Position numbers and translations under genes: made by a program. From Panorpa germanica (lineage: Eukaryota > Arthropoda > Insecta > Mecoptera > Panorpidae), in the NCBI GenBank assembly GCA_963678705.1, contig OY783204.1, positions 4,282,334 to 4,346,333 on the forward strand: DNA of 64,000 nucleotides, written 5' to 3'. Positions within the stretch are counted from its first letter, which is position 1. Each line of letters begins with the position of its first letter. Shown here piece by piece: positions 1-10,682 of this stretch. The notes below the pieces were generated by a model. That model saw only the letters and a program-made list of their open reading frames with translations. It did not search any database and had not been told where the DNA came from.

Positions 1-13
1 AGATAAACTGGGC

Positions 14-335
14 GTGGAAATAAAAAGCATTGCGAAAACAAAGGAGGGATACGTAAAACTAAGTCTAGTATGTGGACAAAGAGGAAACGGAGAGTCATTA
101 ATGGAAGCTGTGCACGAAAAAATGAAAAATTCAGTGGAAGCTAACCTAGTACATAAACAACGAAGTATTGTAATCATCGACATAGATGAAGCCACTAACG
201 AGGAGGAAGTAGTGGACTCTATAGAAATGGAATTAAATGACTCAAAAATTAAGAGGAAAGACATTACCATTACTATGTCACAAAAGGCTAACAGTACCTC
301 CAGCGCCTGGGGAAAAACATTAGGAGGCAAAGCAA
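14..335 (+). pseudogene. R1-like LINE ORF1 fragment
   Basis: C-terminal part of a gag-like ORF1 protein of an R1-clade non-LTR retrotransposon, which would bind the element's RNA. The reading frame enters from the left edge of the window, so the 5' end is missing. Visible are the KTKEGYVKL stretch, followed by a NEEEVVDSI segment typical of the partner-strand region before the zinc knuckles. No CCHC knuckle survives: the frame runs into endonuclease sequence at about 305-335, so the end of ORF1 and start of ORF2 have been deleted together. Assignment rests on the neighbouring endonuclease and RT pieces as well as on this protein. Fairly sure of class, less of clade. Confidence 0.6.
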
Positions 336-339
336 AGAG

Positions 340-785
340 GTGATCATAGCAGGCGACCTAAACGCGAAGTCTCTAACATGGGGCTCTACCGTAGAAGACA
401 GGAGAGGCCGAGCGTTGATGAAATGGATGGCCGAGCATGCAATGGTGATTCACAACAAAGGCAATGATCCAACCTTTGTGAGGAGGCAAAGCAGTTCTCA
501 CATAGACGTCACAATAACCTCTGAAAAACTCGCTGACAAGATAATGGGGTGGAAGGTATCGGACGAAGGAAATCTCAGCTTCCATAGGAACTTATACTTT
601 GAAGTAAAGCTGGGGAACACTGAGAGGAAACAAACGACGGTAATGAAGTGGAGAGTACAGAAGGAAAGACTGCCCGTCTTCGCTGCGATCCTGGAAGAGG
701 AATTTGGAAGAGTTCCAACAATAAATGCAAACACCTGCATAGAAATGATTAGGAGAGCGGACTACCAGAGGGTGCAACAGTACTC
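340..785 (+). pseudogene. LINE ORF2 endonuclease domain fragment
   Basis: Apurinic-type endonuclease (exonuclease-endonuclease-phosphatase fold) that nicks target DNA for target-primed reverse transcription. The motif IIAGDLNAKSLTWGS near the start is the classical GDLNA/H core, and the SSSHIDVTITS stretch matches the later S-HIDVT motif of the family. The frame opens with GTG, so the apparent start is only the point where the deletion joined it. The N-terminal third of the domain is missing. The frame then passes, out of phase, into reverse transcriptase sequence at about 780, so the linker and the first RT motifs are deleted. Dead copy. Confidence 0.8.
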
Positions 786-975
786 GGATTTGCGGATGAT
801 ACAGCGCTCATAGTAGAAGCAAAGACTGAAGAAATACTAACAGCTCATACGAATCTAGCCCTAAACAGAATAGAGCAGGCGATTGCCAGGAAACAGCTGC
901 AGCTGGCGGCGGAAAAAACGGAGGCTATTGTATTATATGGGGGTAGAAAGATGAGAGAGGTCACAGTCGAGGTGG
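786..975 (+). pseudogene. LINE reverse transcriptase fragment (FADD box)
   Basis: In the third frame from 786 the sequence reads GFADDTALIVEAKTEE, the palm catalytic box (F/Y-ADD) of a LINE reverse transcriptase. It is followed by a helix-rich stretch ending KTEAIVLYGG, which matches the region after the catalytic box in R1-type elements. The upstream RT motifs, including the first catalytic Asp, are absent. The fragment ends in a short TA run at about 980. With the two pieces to its left it forms a twice-deleted R1-like element. Confidence 0.75.
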
Positions 976-1270
976 GGGGGTTATATATATATATTTAAAC
1001 GTTTTTATATTTGAAAACATATGGAATACTAGTAAAAAGTTGCAAATCGACTGTCATTTTAGTACACATTTGCCATCTATATCTACCTGTAAACCCATGA
1101 AGTAATGTTTTACCGTAAACGTATTATTAAAATAGAACAAAATACTCTCCCACATTTATTACATATTTATTGAACTAATTTGATTTTCGTTTCTAGGTGC
1201 ACCAACGAAACTTTCTACACAGTTTCCAACAATCGTCGAAGCAACTTGTTGATCTTTAGAAAATACTGCC

Positions 1271-2801
1271 ATGTCGATGGAGAGTCTTAGGACGGAACGA
1301 GTTCAGGCAATATTAAAGCTCATGTCAATAGAGAAGGTGTTGATGTATGGTGAAATTTTTCCGGGGCACCACAAGGCCGTAACTGCTTATATTAGGAATT
1401 GTCTCGCAGTGAATTTAATGGGATTAAAGTCCGAAGACGCAGATTGCCTTTATCCGAAAATAGAAACTTTAGATTTATCTGGCAAAGAACTTAATACTCG
1501 TGTAAGAAATTTCGTGAGATTATGCGAAAATTTAATAACTTTGAAAGTGAGCAACTTCCAGATGAGCTCAGATCTATTAAATAAAAAAGCACAATTAGAA
1601 GAACTGTGGCTTGAGGCACCCTTTCATGTAGAAGGTAGAGATCAACAAGAAGGCGATGTTTCTTTGTTGGAAGCATTCGCTGAAACGCAAATTTCGTTAC
1701 GAACAGTAAAACTGGACAGTGGAAAGGAAAACATCCTCTGTCGTCTGTTTTCCAACAACCCACAACTTCAAGATGTGAGAATACACATCTATCAGATAAC
1801 GGGAGTTTGTCTTAGAAGTTCGCCTACAACTTTAAAAAATTTAGATATAAGAATGAATACCAAAACTAATTCTCAGACACTAGTAGAATGTCTTAGTAAC
1901 TGAAACCTGGAATCGCTTGGAGTTAAGTTTGACAATAAAGAAACCTTCCTGTGGAACTTAGTAGCAGCAACACCAAAATTGCAATATAAAGTACATTAAA
2001 TTGTGATTTTGTATATACAACGACATTGGGATATCTTCGAAAATTAATAAATTTGAAGACGCTGCGCCTCACCCATTTAAACGATATTCATGCTTAGAAG
2101 AATTACGGATACCTGTGTTCAGCTGGAACTACTGGAAATTATTGGAGTACAGATATAAGCGAAGATTTGTTTGTTTCAGCGCTTCCGCATCTGAGAGAAT
2201 TGTTTATACATATTGCAAACGACTCCTTGGCCACTGACTACGAACCATTGATGCAAAGCCTTTCTAAGAGCCCTAGCATAACCAACATAGAGTTAAACTT
2301 TTACGCGCGATATAGCGCGCTTACAAACCAACATGTGCTCACGCTGATCCGCGGTTCCAATATTCTCACGGTACGTTTCAGCACTCTAGGAAAATGTTGT
2401 CATTTCTATAAACGTTATAACTGGTTTTCTTTTTACAGAATTTACAAGTGGTAAGTCGGGACCTGACGACTGATTTAGTCCTGAAAATATGTAACGAACT
2501 GGGCCTGCAAGGTTTCAGAACAGCGGCATTAAACCTTAAATGGGTTCTATTTGCTCCAGAGGTTAGTATTACTGCTTCTTACATTTCGTTTGTTACCTTA
2601 AATGTATGATGTTGTAAAGAGAACAATTTTAAATAGGGAGAAATTCTACCCCTGAAGTTTATGCGACACAACTAACACTTTAAAATTAGTAGACTTCGTT
2701 AAAACGCGACATTTTAACCAAATTTTAATTGAATTTTTATGTTTCAGGATGTTCTGGAAGACAGTTACCACCCCGTGCTGAATGTCCATTTTTTGAGCTA
2801 A
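1271..2801 (+). pseudogene. Leucine-rich-repeat gene, probably decayed
   Basis: A multi-exon gene with LRR-type repeats (IETLDLSGKELN, LITLKVSNF, LEELWLEAPF, LRTVKLDSG, LKNLDIRMN). The first frame (ATG 1271) ends at TGA 1901-1903, and the same frame carries on with NLESLGVKFDN to 1999, so the stop looks like a nonsense mutation. A further repeat around 2025-2090 is shifted and broken. The 3' part is clean: exon to 2370 (donor CG|GTACGT), exon 2439-2561, exon 2748-2801, all phase 0 with good acceptors. A TTTCTAG acceptor at about 1196 suggests a 5' UTR exon to the left. It resembles the repeat part of F-box/LRR proteins, but no F-box is visible. The intact splice sites suggest recent loss, or an assembly error at 1901. 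Confidence 0.6.
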
Positions 2802-2873
2802 CGTTGTATCCATCGATTTGTAATGTGATTATAGTTGTTTAATAATGTATATATATTGATAGATTATATTATT

Positions 2874-2879
2874 AATAAA
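2874..2879 (+). terminator. AATAAA polyadenylation signal of the LRR gene
   Basis: AATAAA about 75 bases after the TAA of the LRR gene's last exon, followed by a T/G-rich tract. The position fits a normal short insect 3' UTR. Confidence 0.5.
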
Positions 2880-3311
2880 GTTTTATAGTGTGTTATAATT
2901 ATAGTTTTATTTGTTAATATAGTTTTATTTGTTATGAAGTTAGTTATAGTTAGATTTGTTATATAGTACCATACAATAGATTCCTTTCCTTGAAATATAG
3001 ATGCCACATTAAAGTTGAAATTTGCGCTTCGGTTAAAAGCGTAAAATATTTATTTAAATATATATATATACTAGCGGACCCGACAGACGTTGTCCTGTAC
3101 ACACGTCTTTAATTTCATACTTTTTTTAATGAGCTGAAACAATCTGGACCGCTTTGATGAAAATTATTATTGAAAAGTTATTACTTTGTTAAATAAATAA
3201 CAGCATCGTAAATGAAAACTTTAACTCATTTTAATGAAAGGTGAAAAAGCTTGCACTCAAAACATTTTATAACATATATATTTATTTATTTTTAATTTAC
3301 AAAAACTTAAT

Positions 3312-4585
3312 TTAGCGTAATGCCATTGGATGTACAATATTTTTAGTTAGTCCATGAGGAGTATAAACAAACAAACTCGATGGTTTTCCAACTCTGGAAC
3401 ACGCAACGTACAATTGGCCGTGAGAAAAACACGGATTTTCTAAATCTAAGCCACAAAATGTCATCGTTTGACCTTGTGACTTATTAATAGTCATAGCATA
3501 TGCCAAACGGATCGGAAATTGTAAGCGTTTAAATGGTATAGGTGAATCTGAAGGAATCATTGGGATCCGCGGTAAAAGTACAATTTCACCTTGGAATTTT
3601 CCAGATAAAATATTCGCTTCAATAATGTTGCCCATGATTTTTTTTATAACTAATCGCGTGCCATTACACAATCTCGGGGCATTTAAATTACGAAGCAAAA
3701 TTATAGGTGAGCCAATCTTCAGTCGCAAATTATGTGGTGGCATTCCAAGTAAATCTAAAGAATTCAAAAATTCTACTGGATAGTTGACCACTTCGTCAGG
3801 ATCAACAACGGTGTCAATTGATTTAAATGTAATTTCATTACCAGGCAATGACTGTTGTATTTTAAAATTGATGGCGTCTACATCTAAATTTTTTGCAGCT
3901 AAAATAGCTCGCTCTCGTAGCCATTCATGATTAGTATAGTTATATCTTAAATCTGGAAAGATACTATTTATTAATTCATCTTTGGTAGCCACCATGTTGC
4001 AAAAGTTCTCTGGAAATTTAATAAATTGGGTATCTTCATACAGTTGAATTTTACCGTTGCCAATGTCTAACAATTGTTCAGAGAATCCTGACGCTAATGG
4101 ATCATTTTGTAGTTGAACGCGCATATTGATAGTAAGGCTCAATTTACTGACACTCCGCCATAGATAAGATTCCTTCAAACATGCGTTTACTTCGTCTGCA
4201 TATGTCGCACGTGGAATTACTGGCAATGTTTGCCTGAAATCACCAGACAGTAGCAGTAGAGCACCACCGAAAAGCCTAGTATTATCTTTGATATCCTTCA
4301 GGGACCTGTCGAGAGCTTCAAGCGAATGCTTGTGGGCCATTGTACATTCATCCCAAATAATAATTTTGCATTTTCTCAAAACTTCAGCCATGCCGGAATG
4401 CTTCTTTATGTTACACATTGCTTCGGGATTTGTATGAACATTCAAAGGTAACTTAAGTGCTGAATGCGCAGTCCGTCCACCATCAAGTAACGTCGCTGCA
4501 ATGCCTGATGAAGCAATGGCCAATGCAATATGATTTTGTGATCGAATGCGCGCAAGTATCAGTGAGATGAGAAAGGTTTTACCAG
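3312..4585 (-). pseudogene. Helitron PIF1-type helicase, C-terminal part
   Basis: Superfamily 1B helicase part of a RepHel protein, which unwinds DNA during rolling-circle transposition. The frame begins at the GKT of Walker A (minus strand from 4583, GKTFLISLILARI) and continues through SSGIAATLL, Walker B IIWDECTM, motif III SGDFRQTLPVI, TINMR, NKSQGQT and the terminal LYVACSRVG. It then ends at the stop at 3312. From Walker A to the stop the frame is unbroken, about 420 codons. The upstream Rep domain is absent, and the N-terminal frame at 4855-4586 joins out of phase at the GKT codons, so no full protein can be made. Confidence 0.9.
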
Positions 4586-4855
4586 TGTATTATCTTGTAC
4601 TCGCTGTTGGTTACGTTCTCTATGTGCGTTGGTCGCTCGTTGACGTGCCTCTCGTTGTCTTAATGTATTAGCACGAAGACGTTGAGCACGTTGCTCTAAA
4701 TTTTCATTTGCACGTGTACATGCAGCTCGATCTCTTAAATTTACATTATCCATAGAATGTTCTTCTACTGTTCTATTCAATCGATGATCATGAACTAATT
4801 GCGCGTGCTGAGTACGTCGACCAATATTTCTTGCTCTTCCACGAAGACGTGGCAT
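4586..4855 (-). pseudogene. Helitron RepHel N-terminal Arg-rich region
   Basis: The start of a Helitron polyprotein: MPRLRGRARNIGRR, followed by degenerate Arg/Glu/Asn-rich repeats (for example RDRAACTRANENLEQ, RANTLRQREARQR). It resembles the repeated N-terminus of the intact Helitron at 45993. The frame reads out of phase across the GGTAAAACC that encodes GKT of Walker A (4583-4575) and stops just after. The deletion removed everything between this region and Walker A. About 600 bases upstream lies the element's 5' end, which probably holds its promoter. Confidence 0.75.
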
Positions 4856-5501
4856 TTTTCTACAAAAATAAAATATTGCAAAATAATATACAATTAATAT
4901 GAGTTACTTATTGATAATGAATTTTTAATTAATTAACTCAAAAGATTTATTATGACAAATTTTAGATAAAGAACATGTAATCGCATTTTGTGAGTTTTTT
5001 TATTTAATATCTCCAAAAATGAATTAATTGTCAATAAAAATAATTAAAAAAATTCAATCCTCTAACTACACAAATAAACTTGAAGGTTATGTTGGTTGTT
5101 TAAAAAAACATCTGAATTCACAAAATTATTTATACACACTTCAAAACTCTTTAAAAAATAATTACATTTAATATTTTAATCAGCACATGAATTGAATAAC
5201 AAAATTTTTTTCAAATTAATCGTAGCACCATCTGTCGGGACAAACTAAAATTGAAATAGAATAATATTGAATGCGATGATAGCGCCGTCCGCCGGATCTA
5301 ATGTAAAACATTCCAAAATCAACAACTCCTTATAAATAAGAAATTAATTGAAAAAACATTTTCCAGTAGACCAAACTGTAAATCTAAACCATTCTCGAAT
5401 CTCCACGAACACACACAAAAAATTTCATCAAAATTGGTCCAGTCGTTTAGGAGGAGTTCAGTCACATACACACGCACACAAGAAATATATATATATTAAG
5501 A
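4856..5501 (-). promoter_or_regulatory. Helitron 5' leader
   Basis: Noncoding, AT-rich leader of the 3071-5501 Helitron, between its ATG (4855) and its TC end (5501). It contains the sequence around 5380-5470 that reads on the minus strand ACTCCTCCTAAACGACTGG, a stretch of the kind that follows the 5' end in many insect Helitrons. I see no TATA box I would defend. Confidence 0.4.
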
Positions 5502-5511
5502 TATATATATA

Positions 5512-6260
5512 AGGGCCATGATTGTGCCAATGTTAAAATAACATCTGAAGGACAAGCACAATTAGACTGGGATGAAGTTTCATTTTATTTAGACGCGCGA
5601 TATGTATCCCCACCAGAAGCCATGTGAAGAATATTTGCATTCGACCTGCAATATAAAACACACACTATATATAGGTTAGCAGTTCATTTAGAAAACCAAC
5701 AAAATATTTTATTTACTGAAGGAAATGAAGAATCTGCATTAGCACGGTCTTCAGAAACTACATTAACGGCTTGGTTTAAATTAAATTCAACATCGGTAGG
5801 GGCTAAAACTTATTTGTATACAGAAATACCCGAACATTACATTTTTGATCGCAACAAGACATGGACTTTAAGACAGCGCATAGGTCATTTGATAATTCCG
5901 AGAATGTATAGTGTTAGTCCTAAAGAAAATGGAAGGTTTTATTTAAGGTTATTGTTGCTTCATGTACGCGGCGCTACATGTTTCAAAGACTTGCGAACTC
6001 TCAATGGAATCGAATATTCCACTTTCCACGAAACAGCAAAACAATTAGGTTTATTGAATGATGCTACTCAATGGGATCGTTGTTTAGATGATGCTTCAAT
6101 TTGTAAAATGCCCAAACAGCTACGACAGCTATTTGCTTTTATTTGTATTTTTTGCGAACCCTGCGATCCTAATTTATTATGGGATAATCATAAAGTTAGT
6201 TTATGCGAAGATTTTAGTTTAGCTTATAACCAAGAAACTGCGGCAGTTAGCCATCAATGA
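5512..6260 (+). pseudogene. Second Helitron, post-Rep region fragment
   Basis: Part of a Helitron RepHel protein between the Rep domain and the helicase. From 5514 the frame reads CANVKITSEGQ, then LDWDEVSFYLDARYVSPPEA, a TGA where a Trp is expected (5625), RLAVHLENQQ, and from 5814 on FYLRLLLLHVRGATCFKDLRT, the conserved stretch before the helicase. The Rep HUH and Tyr motifs would lie to the left and are missing: the sequence begins abruptly beside the right-hand boundary of the 3071-5501 Helitron. Several stops mark it as an old copy. It shares only family-level similarity with the other Helitrons here. Confidence 0.85.
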
Positions 6261-6299
6261 TATCATTAATATATTAAAATTAAATAATTTATATCTGGA

Positions 6300-7424
6300 T
6301 CTGGATTTCTGGAATATCATAATGTAAATTTAGTTTTAGTTAGGGAAACATTTAACCAAGCAGAAGAATTTGAGCAAAGAGTTAATTTTAGTAATCAATT
6401 AAATTCGGAACAGAAAAACGTATTTGATGAAATAATGCTTTGCATAAACAACGATAATGAAGAGCAAAGATATTTCTTTATTCATGGGTCGGGTGGTTCT
6501 GGAAAAACATTTCTTTATACTACTTTATTACACGTCGTATGTGGCATGGGATTAACTGCTATACCTGTAGCTTGGACAGGAATAGCAGCTACGTTACTAA
6601 AATCAGGTAGAACGATCCATTCGCAGTTTAAATTGCCAGTTCCCCTAGATGGAAATTCAACTTCGTCTATAAGGCACAACTCTATAGATGGAAAATTATT
6701 AAAATCAGCTAGGTTAAATCTATGGGACGAGATTACAATGGCGCCTTACTTTGCTTTAGATGTAGTTGATATGTGTCTTAGCGATTTAATGAAAAATAAT
6801 AAACCATTTGGAAATAAAATCATTTTACTAGGAGGAAATTTTCGATGTCTTCCTGTTGTTAAACGCGGAACGGTTGCAGATATAGTTTCAACGTGTATTC
6901 AAAATAGCAGGTTATGGTCACTTTTCAAAATTAAGCATCTGACTATTAACATGAAAGTTGCGCAAGAAGAAATTGATTTGTAAACGTGGTTATTACAACT
7001 TGGAGATCGACTAATTAATGATAGTCCAAATAGTGTAGTAAACATGGTTAAAATTCCAAATAAATTCATTTCTGACAAACCATTAGTCGATGAAATATAA
7101 GGCGATATTAATTTAGTTAGTGTTGATAATTTAAAATCTCGCGTAATTTTATATCCATTAAATGAAGACACATTACAGAATAATTAAAAAAATTTAAATT
7201 TATTGGATGGTGAACAAATTTGCTCTTTAAGTCATGACTATGTTTCAACTGATTCAGATACAGAACAAAATCATTTCCCAGTAGAATTTTTAAATAGTTT
7301 GACACCATCAGGTATGCCTCCACATAAATTAAATTTAAAAATAGTTGCAATCATAATGCTTTTAAGGAATATGAATCCTAATAGTGGACTTTGTAATGGA
7401 ACCCGTTTAATTGTAAAACATATA
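6300..7424 (+). pseudogene. Second Helitron, PIF1 helicase N-terminal part
   Basis: PIF1-type helicase: QLNSEQKNVFDEI, then Walker A GSGGSGKTFL (about 6490), TGIAATLLKSGRTIHS, Walker B-like LWDEITMAP, LGGNFRCLPVV and TINMKVAQ. After a TAA at 6981 the frame goes on with further stops (about 7098 and 7186). From 7203 it reads FPVEFLNSLTPSGMPPHKL and NGTRLIVKHI, the conserved pre-C-terminal block. It is then interrupted at 7424 by a mariner element. Walker B has lost the usual Cys after DE. Non-functional. Confidence 0.85.
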
Positions 7425-8159
7425 CATGGGCTGAAAAGTCCCGGGCCTAACAAAGAAAACACGGTTTTTTTGGTTCAAAATTAGCTTTATTCATCAACGT
7501 AATCTCCATCAAGAGCAACGCAATCATTCCAGCGCCGCTCTAACATTTCAATACCACTTTTGTAGAACGATTTATCTTTTGCCTCAAAATAGGCCTCAGT
7601 TTCAGCGGTAACCTCTTCATTCGTGCAAAATTTCTTAACGGCGAGCATTTTTTTCAGGTCTGCGAACAGGCAGTAGTCGGTGGGAGCCAAATCTATCGAA
7701 TACGGTGGATGTGGGAGCAGTTCGAAGTTCAATTCATGTAGTTTTGCCATTGTTTTGATTGACTTGTGACACGGTGCGTTGTCTTGATGAAACAAATTTT
7801 TTTTCTTTGCCGTATGCGGTCTCTACGACCACGTTTGAAGTCAGCAAATCAACGTTTTATTGTTGTTTCTGATGGAGCGGAGTCCCCAAAACACTTTTCA
7901 AGCCATTGCTTCGCTTGAACGGTATTTTTTCCCATCAAGAAGCAGTGTAAAATTAAAACACGAAATTGTTTTTGATCCATTGTTTTGAAAATAACAAAAG
8001 TAGCGTCACTCTTAGCACAATAACTCACAAACTACTGAATAGAATATCATGAAATTTGAACAGCTGTCTTTTGAAGGTTAGCATTAACTGAAAAAAAGGT
8101 GACTGCAATAAAACTAGCGCCATCTATGTGTTAGGCCCGGAACTTTTCAGCCAATGTGC
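7425..8159 (-). mobile_element. Deleted mariner element (735 bp) in the Helitron
   Basis: Tc1/mariner element flanked by TA at 7423-7424 and 8160-8161. Removing it with one TA copy restores the helicase frame (codons ...CAT ATA | TAT ACA...), which fixes the ends. The terminal repeats match well from the second few bases inward: GGCTGAAAAGTCCCGGGCC on the left and, inverted, GGCTGAAAAGTTCCGGGCC on the right. Outermost bases differ (CAT against GCACAT). The transposase on minus is a deletion derivative, so the copy is non-autonomous. The insertion postdates the Helitron. Confidence 0.9.
7487..7980 (-). pseudogene. mariner transposase, internally deleted
   Basis: D,D34D-type transposase. ATG at 7980 begins MDQKQFRVLILHCFLMGKNT, the first helix-turn-helix; a stop (TGA) follows in SETTIKR*FADFKRG. 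The frame then changes and jumps at about 7800 to FHQDNAPCHKS, the second catalytic Asp, and continues to LLPHPPYSIDLAPTDYCLF, which carries the third Asp. The spacing between these two Asp residues is the mariner 34. The central part with the first catalytic Asp and the WVPHEL-type linker is gone. The C-terminal frame is otherwise open to the stop at 7487. Confidence 0.9.
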
Positions 8160-8520
8160 TATATACAAATGTAATAGATACAGAAATAATTACTGGAAGT
8201 CACACTGGTGATCACGCTCTTATTCCTAAAATAGTTTTAGCTGCTTCTGATATAAATCTTCCATTTATTCTTAAAAGAGTTCAGTTTCTTGTCGATTAGC
8301 ATTTGCTATGACAATAAATAAATCACAAGGCCAAACTTTTGAAAAAGTTGGTGTTTTATTACGGGAACCAGTTTTTACCCATGGCCAATTATATGACGCG
8401 TTTTCAAGAGTTAAATCATCCAATAATTTAAAAATTGAAACATTAACTTCTGTTGCTAAATCAAAGAAAGATATATTTACATCTAATGTGGTTTATAAAA
8501 ATGTACTTCTATTAAAATAG
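8160..8520 (+). pseudogene. Second Helitron, helicase C-terminus
   Basis: Resumes the helicase interrupted by the mariner: NVIDTEIITGSHTGDHALIP, FILKRVQF, a broken codon at about 8295, then MTINKSQGQTFEKVGV and THGQLYDAFSRV (motif VI, with A to D change in LYVA), ending at TAG 8518-8520. No CTAG-type Helitron 3' end could be placed within the next few hundred bases, so the right boundary is open. Confidence 0.85.
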
Positions 8521-10682
8521 ATACCTCCAAATTATTCTAAATTATTTACCTTTTGCTATTTCATCTGCTATTCGTGTTTTATAAGTAATGATATTATATT
8601 TCATCATGTTCAAGTCAAATAGTAGTGTTCTTAAATTTTAGATTCTCTTTACGTATTTTTCTTTGAGCATTTATTTGTTAAACAAATACTCTGTTCGGGA
8701 GAGTGAGATTATCATTTAATTGCTTTTAGATAGGTATAATTGAGATTTATTATTTAAGTTCTTATCTATCACTTTATTATTTACTTTTAGATGTAAGTGT
8801 TATATATATTATATTGTATGTTATTGGCATTTTAATTGTTTTCAGGTTATCAAAATTCAGTAATATTCATAATGCAATAACTTTTCAATAAGTGCATTCT
8901 ACATGCATGCTATATTATCATATGAATAATTTATTTTAAAAATTTGTTTGTTATTCTTCACCTCCTCGCTGGTGTTGTCGCATGATTTATTTGATAACGT
9001 TTAGAAAAATACTCTTTTATTTACAAAACGTTAATCGTTATACATTTTCTTTATTGTAGAGTAAAGTTTAATACCTGATCAGCATTTTTGTTACAACGTT
9101 TGCAGATAAATTAACCAAAAAGAATATTTCCTTTTTAAATTATAAATTACGCTTTCATATTATAAATTATTATTACAAATAATTTATATTAAATAATAAA
9201 CTAAATAATTCTAATAAGTTATTATATTGTACAAATCAACTTTTAGGTATTTGCAACCAAGAATTGTGTAAAATGAGTACAAACCTACCATTATGGAAGA
9301 ATCATTTGTTTGAAATACGTTTAAAAGTAACCTAAAATACCTTTGTCAAACAATTATGTCGTTATGCTAAAGTTCCCTAAAATAACATAACATTCTAAAA
9401 AGTATTATACTTTTTAAATAGATTTTTAATCAAATTAATTAATGCTTTTGATGTTGCAAAACATAACTTTTGTGAAATAACTACTACAAATATTATTACT
9501 ATACTGTATTATTTTTTTATAAAAAAAATTACGATATATTGTTCATGTTGTTTAAGACGTTCTTGCAAGTTCGATGTAAATTAATGTTATTGTAATTTAC
9601 AGAGCGAAAAAAGGGCCGTGACAATAAGAAGTTCATCGAATTATAATAAAATAAATATATTTATTTTAGTTGAACAATAAGATTTATGAAATACAACACT
9701 TACACGACTTACGGGAAATTCATTAAATATTATTTTGATAATCAATTGAAAGAAGCAGATAATAGTGGTGTTCATCACATGTACAAACTGTAAGTGCACT
9801 TTTTTTTTAATTCAATATATTTTCTTTATTTATTTATAATGGATGCTTCTTTTAGGTGGGTAATAATTCAGAACTACTACTTAAATGCTCAACCTGAAAT
9901 GATAGTGGGTTAACACACCGCCAAAACAAGTTACTACTATCGCATGAGATGTGATAGTAACGATAGTGTTTTAATGGCTTTACATTTATGAGGAAACAAC
10001 AAAAATGACAACAACATGAAAATAAAAAGAATACTGTTTACTGGTCAATGAAGGAATAATTTTCATTATATATATTAAAGTGTATGAATAATGAAGACGA
10101 TATATACAAATATATATATATTTCACAGAAATATTTAAATTTAATTATGAAACATATAAAATAATTATAAAACTATAATTTAAAAATTTTATGGTAGGAT
10201 ATAATAAGTAAATCTTGCAGAATAATTGTTGCAACAAGCGATTTTAAAGTAGTAGATTGAAAATATTATAAGATTAATTAAATGCAGAATTTTAATTTTA
10301 ATTTTTTTTTATCTATATGATGTACGAGTATGATATCTCTAAAAGAGCGACCATGCTTTTCTAATATTATTATGACAAATTTGAAATGAAATTACAAATT
10401 GCTTTATTAAATTCAATTGATATACACCACAAATCACACAAAAATAGATGCATAACTTAGAACAAAGTTCACTCCCTAGTATTGTGTAGGTGAGGGGAAT
10501 TCTATTGAGAGTTGCAGGGGATTACAGCTTGCACCTAGTAGGTATGCAATACACTAAGCACTATTTAATTATAAAAAGAAGAAGAATAATTTTAATTAGT
10601 TCATTAAAAAAAAGATAGATGGTTTATAAATTATATTTATTTATATTTATGTATAAATATACATATAAGTGTTAATCGTAAA
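8521..10682. other. AT-rich stretch without a recognisable gene
   Basis: About 2.2 kb with stops in all frames and many A/T homopolymers. I looked for protein motifs, terminal repeats and Helitron ends and found nothing I would defend. The right part may hold the 3' flank of the P-type element that ends at 10683. Confidence 0.5.

Larger units (their letters stand above)
3071..5501 (-). mobile_element. Helitron, internally deleted, ends defined
   Basis: Read on the minus strand the element begins 5'-TCTTAATATATATA at 5501 and ends ...GGGTCCGCTAG-3' at 3071. It is inserted between A and T with no target duplication, exactly as rolling-circle Helitrons insert. A small stem (GACA...TGTC) lies shortly before the CTAG end. 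Length is 2431 bp. Inside are the two ends of the coding region: an Arg-rich N-terminus and the PIF1 helicase from Walker A onward. The Rep/HUH nuclease is missing, so this copy cannot move on its own. The 5' end matches that of the 288-bp element at 14287, suggesting one family of 5' ends. Confidence 0.9.
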
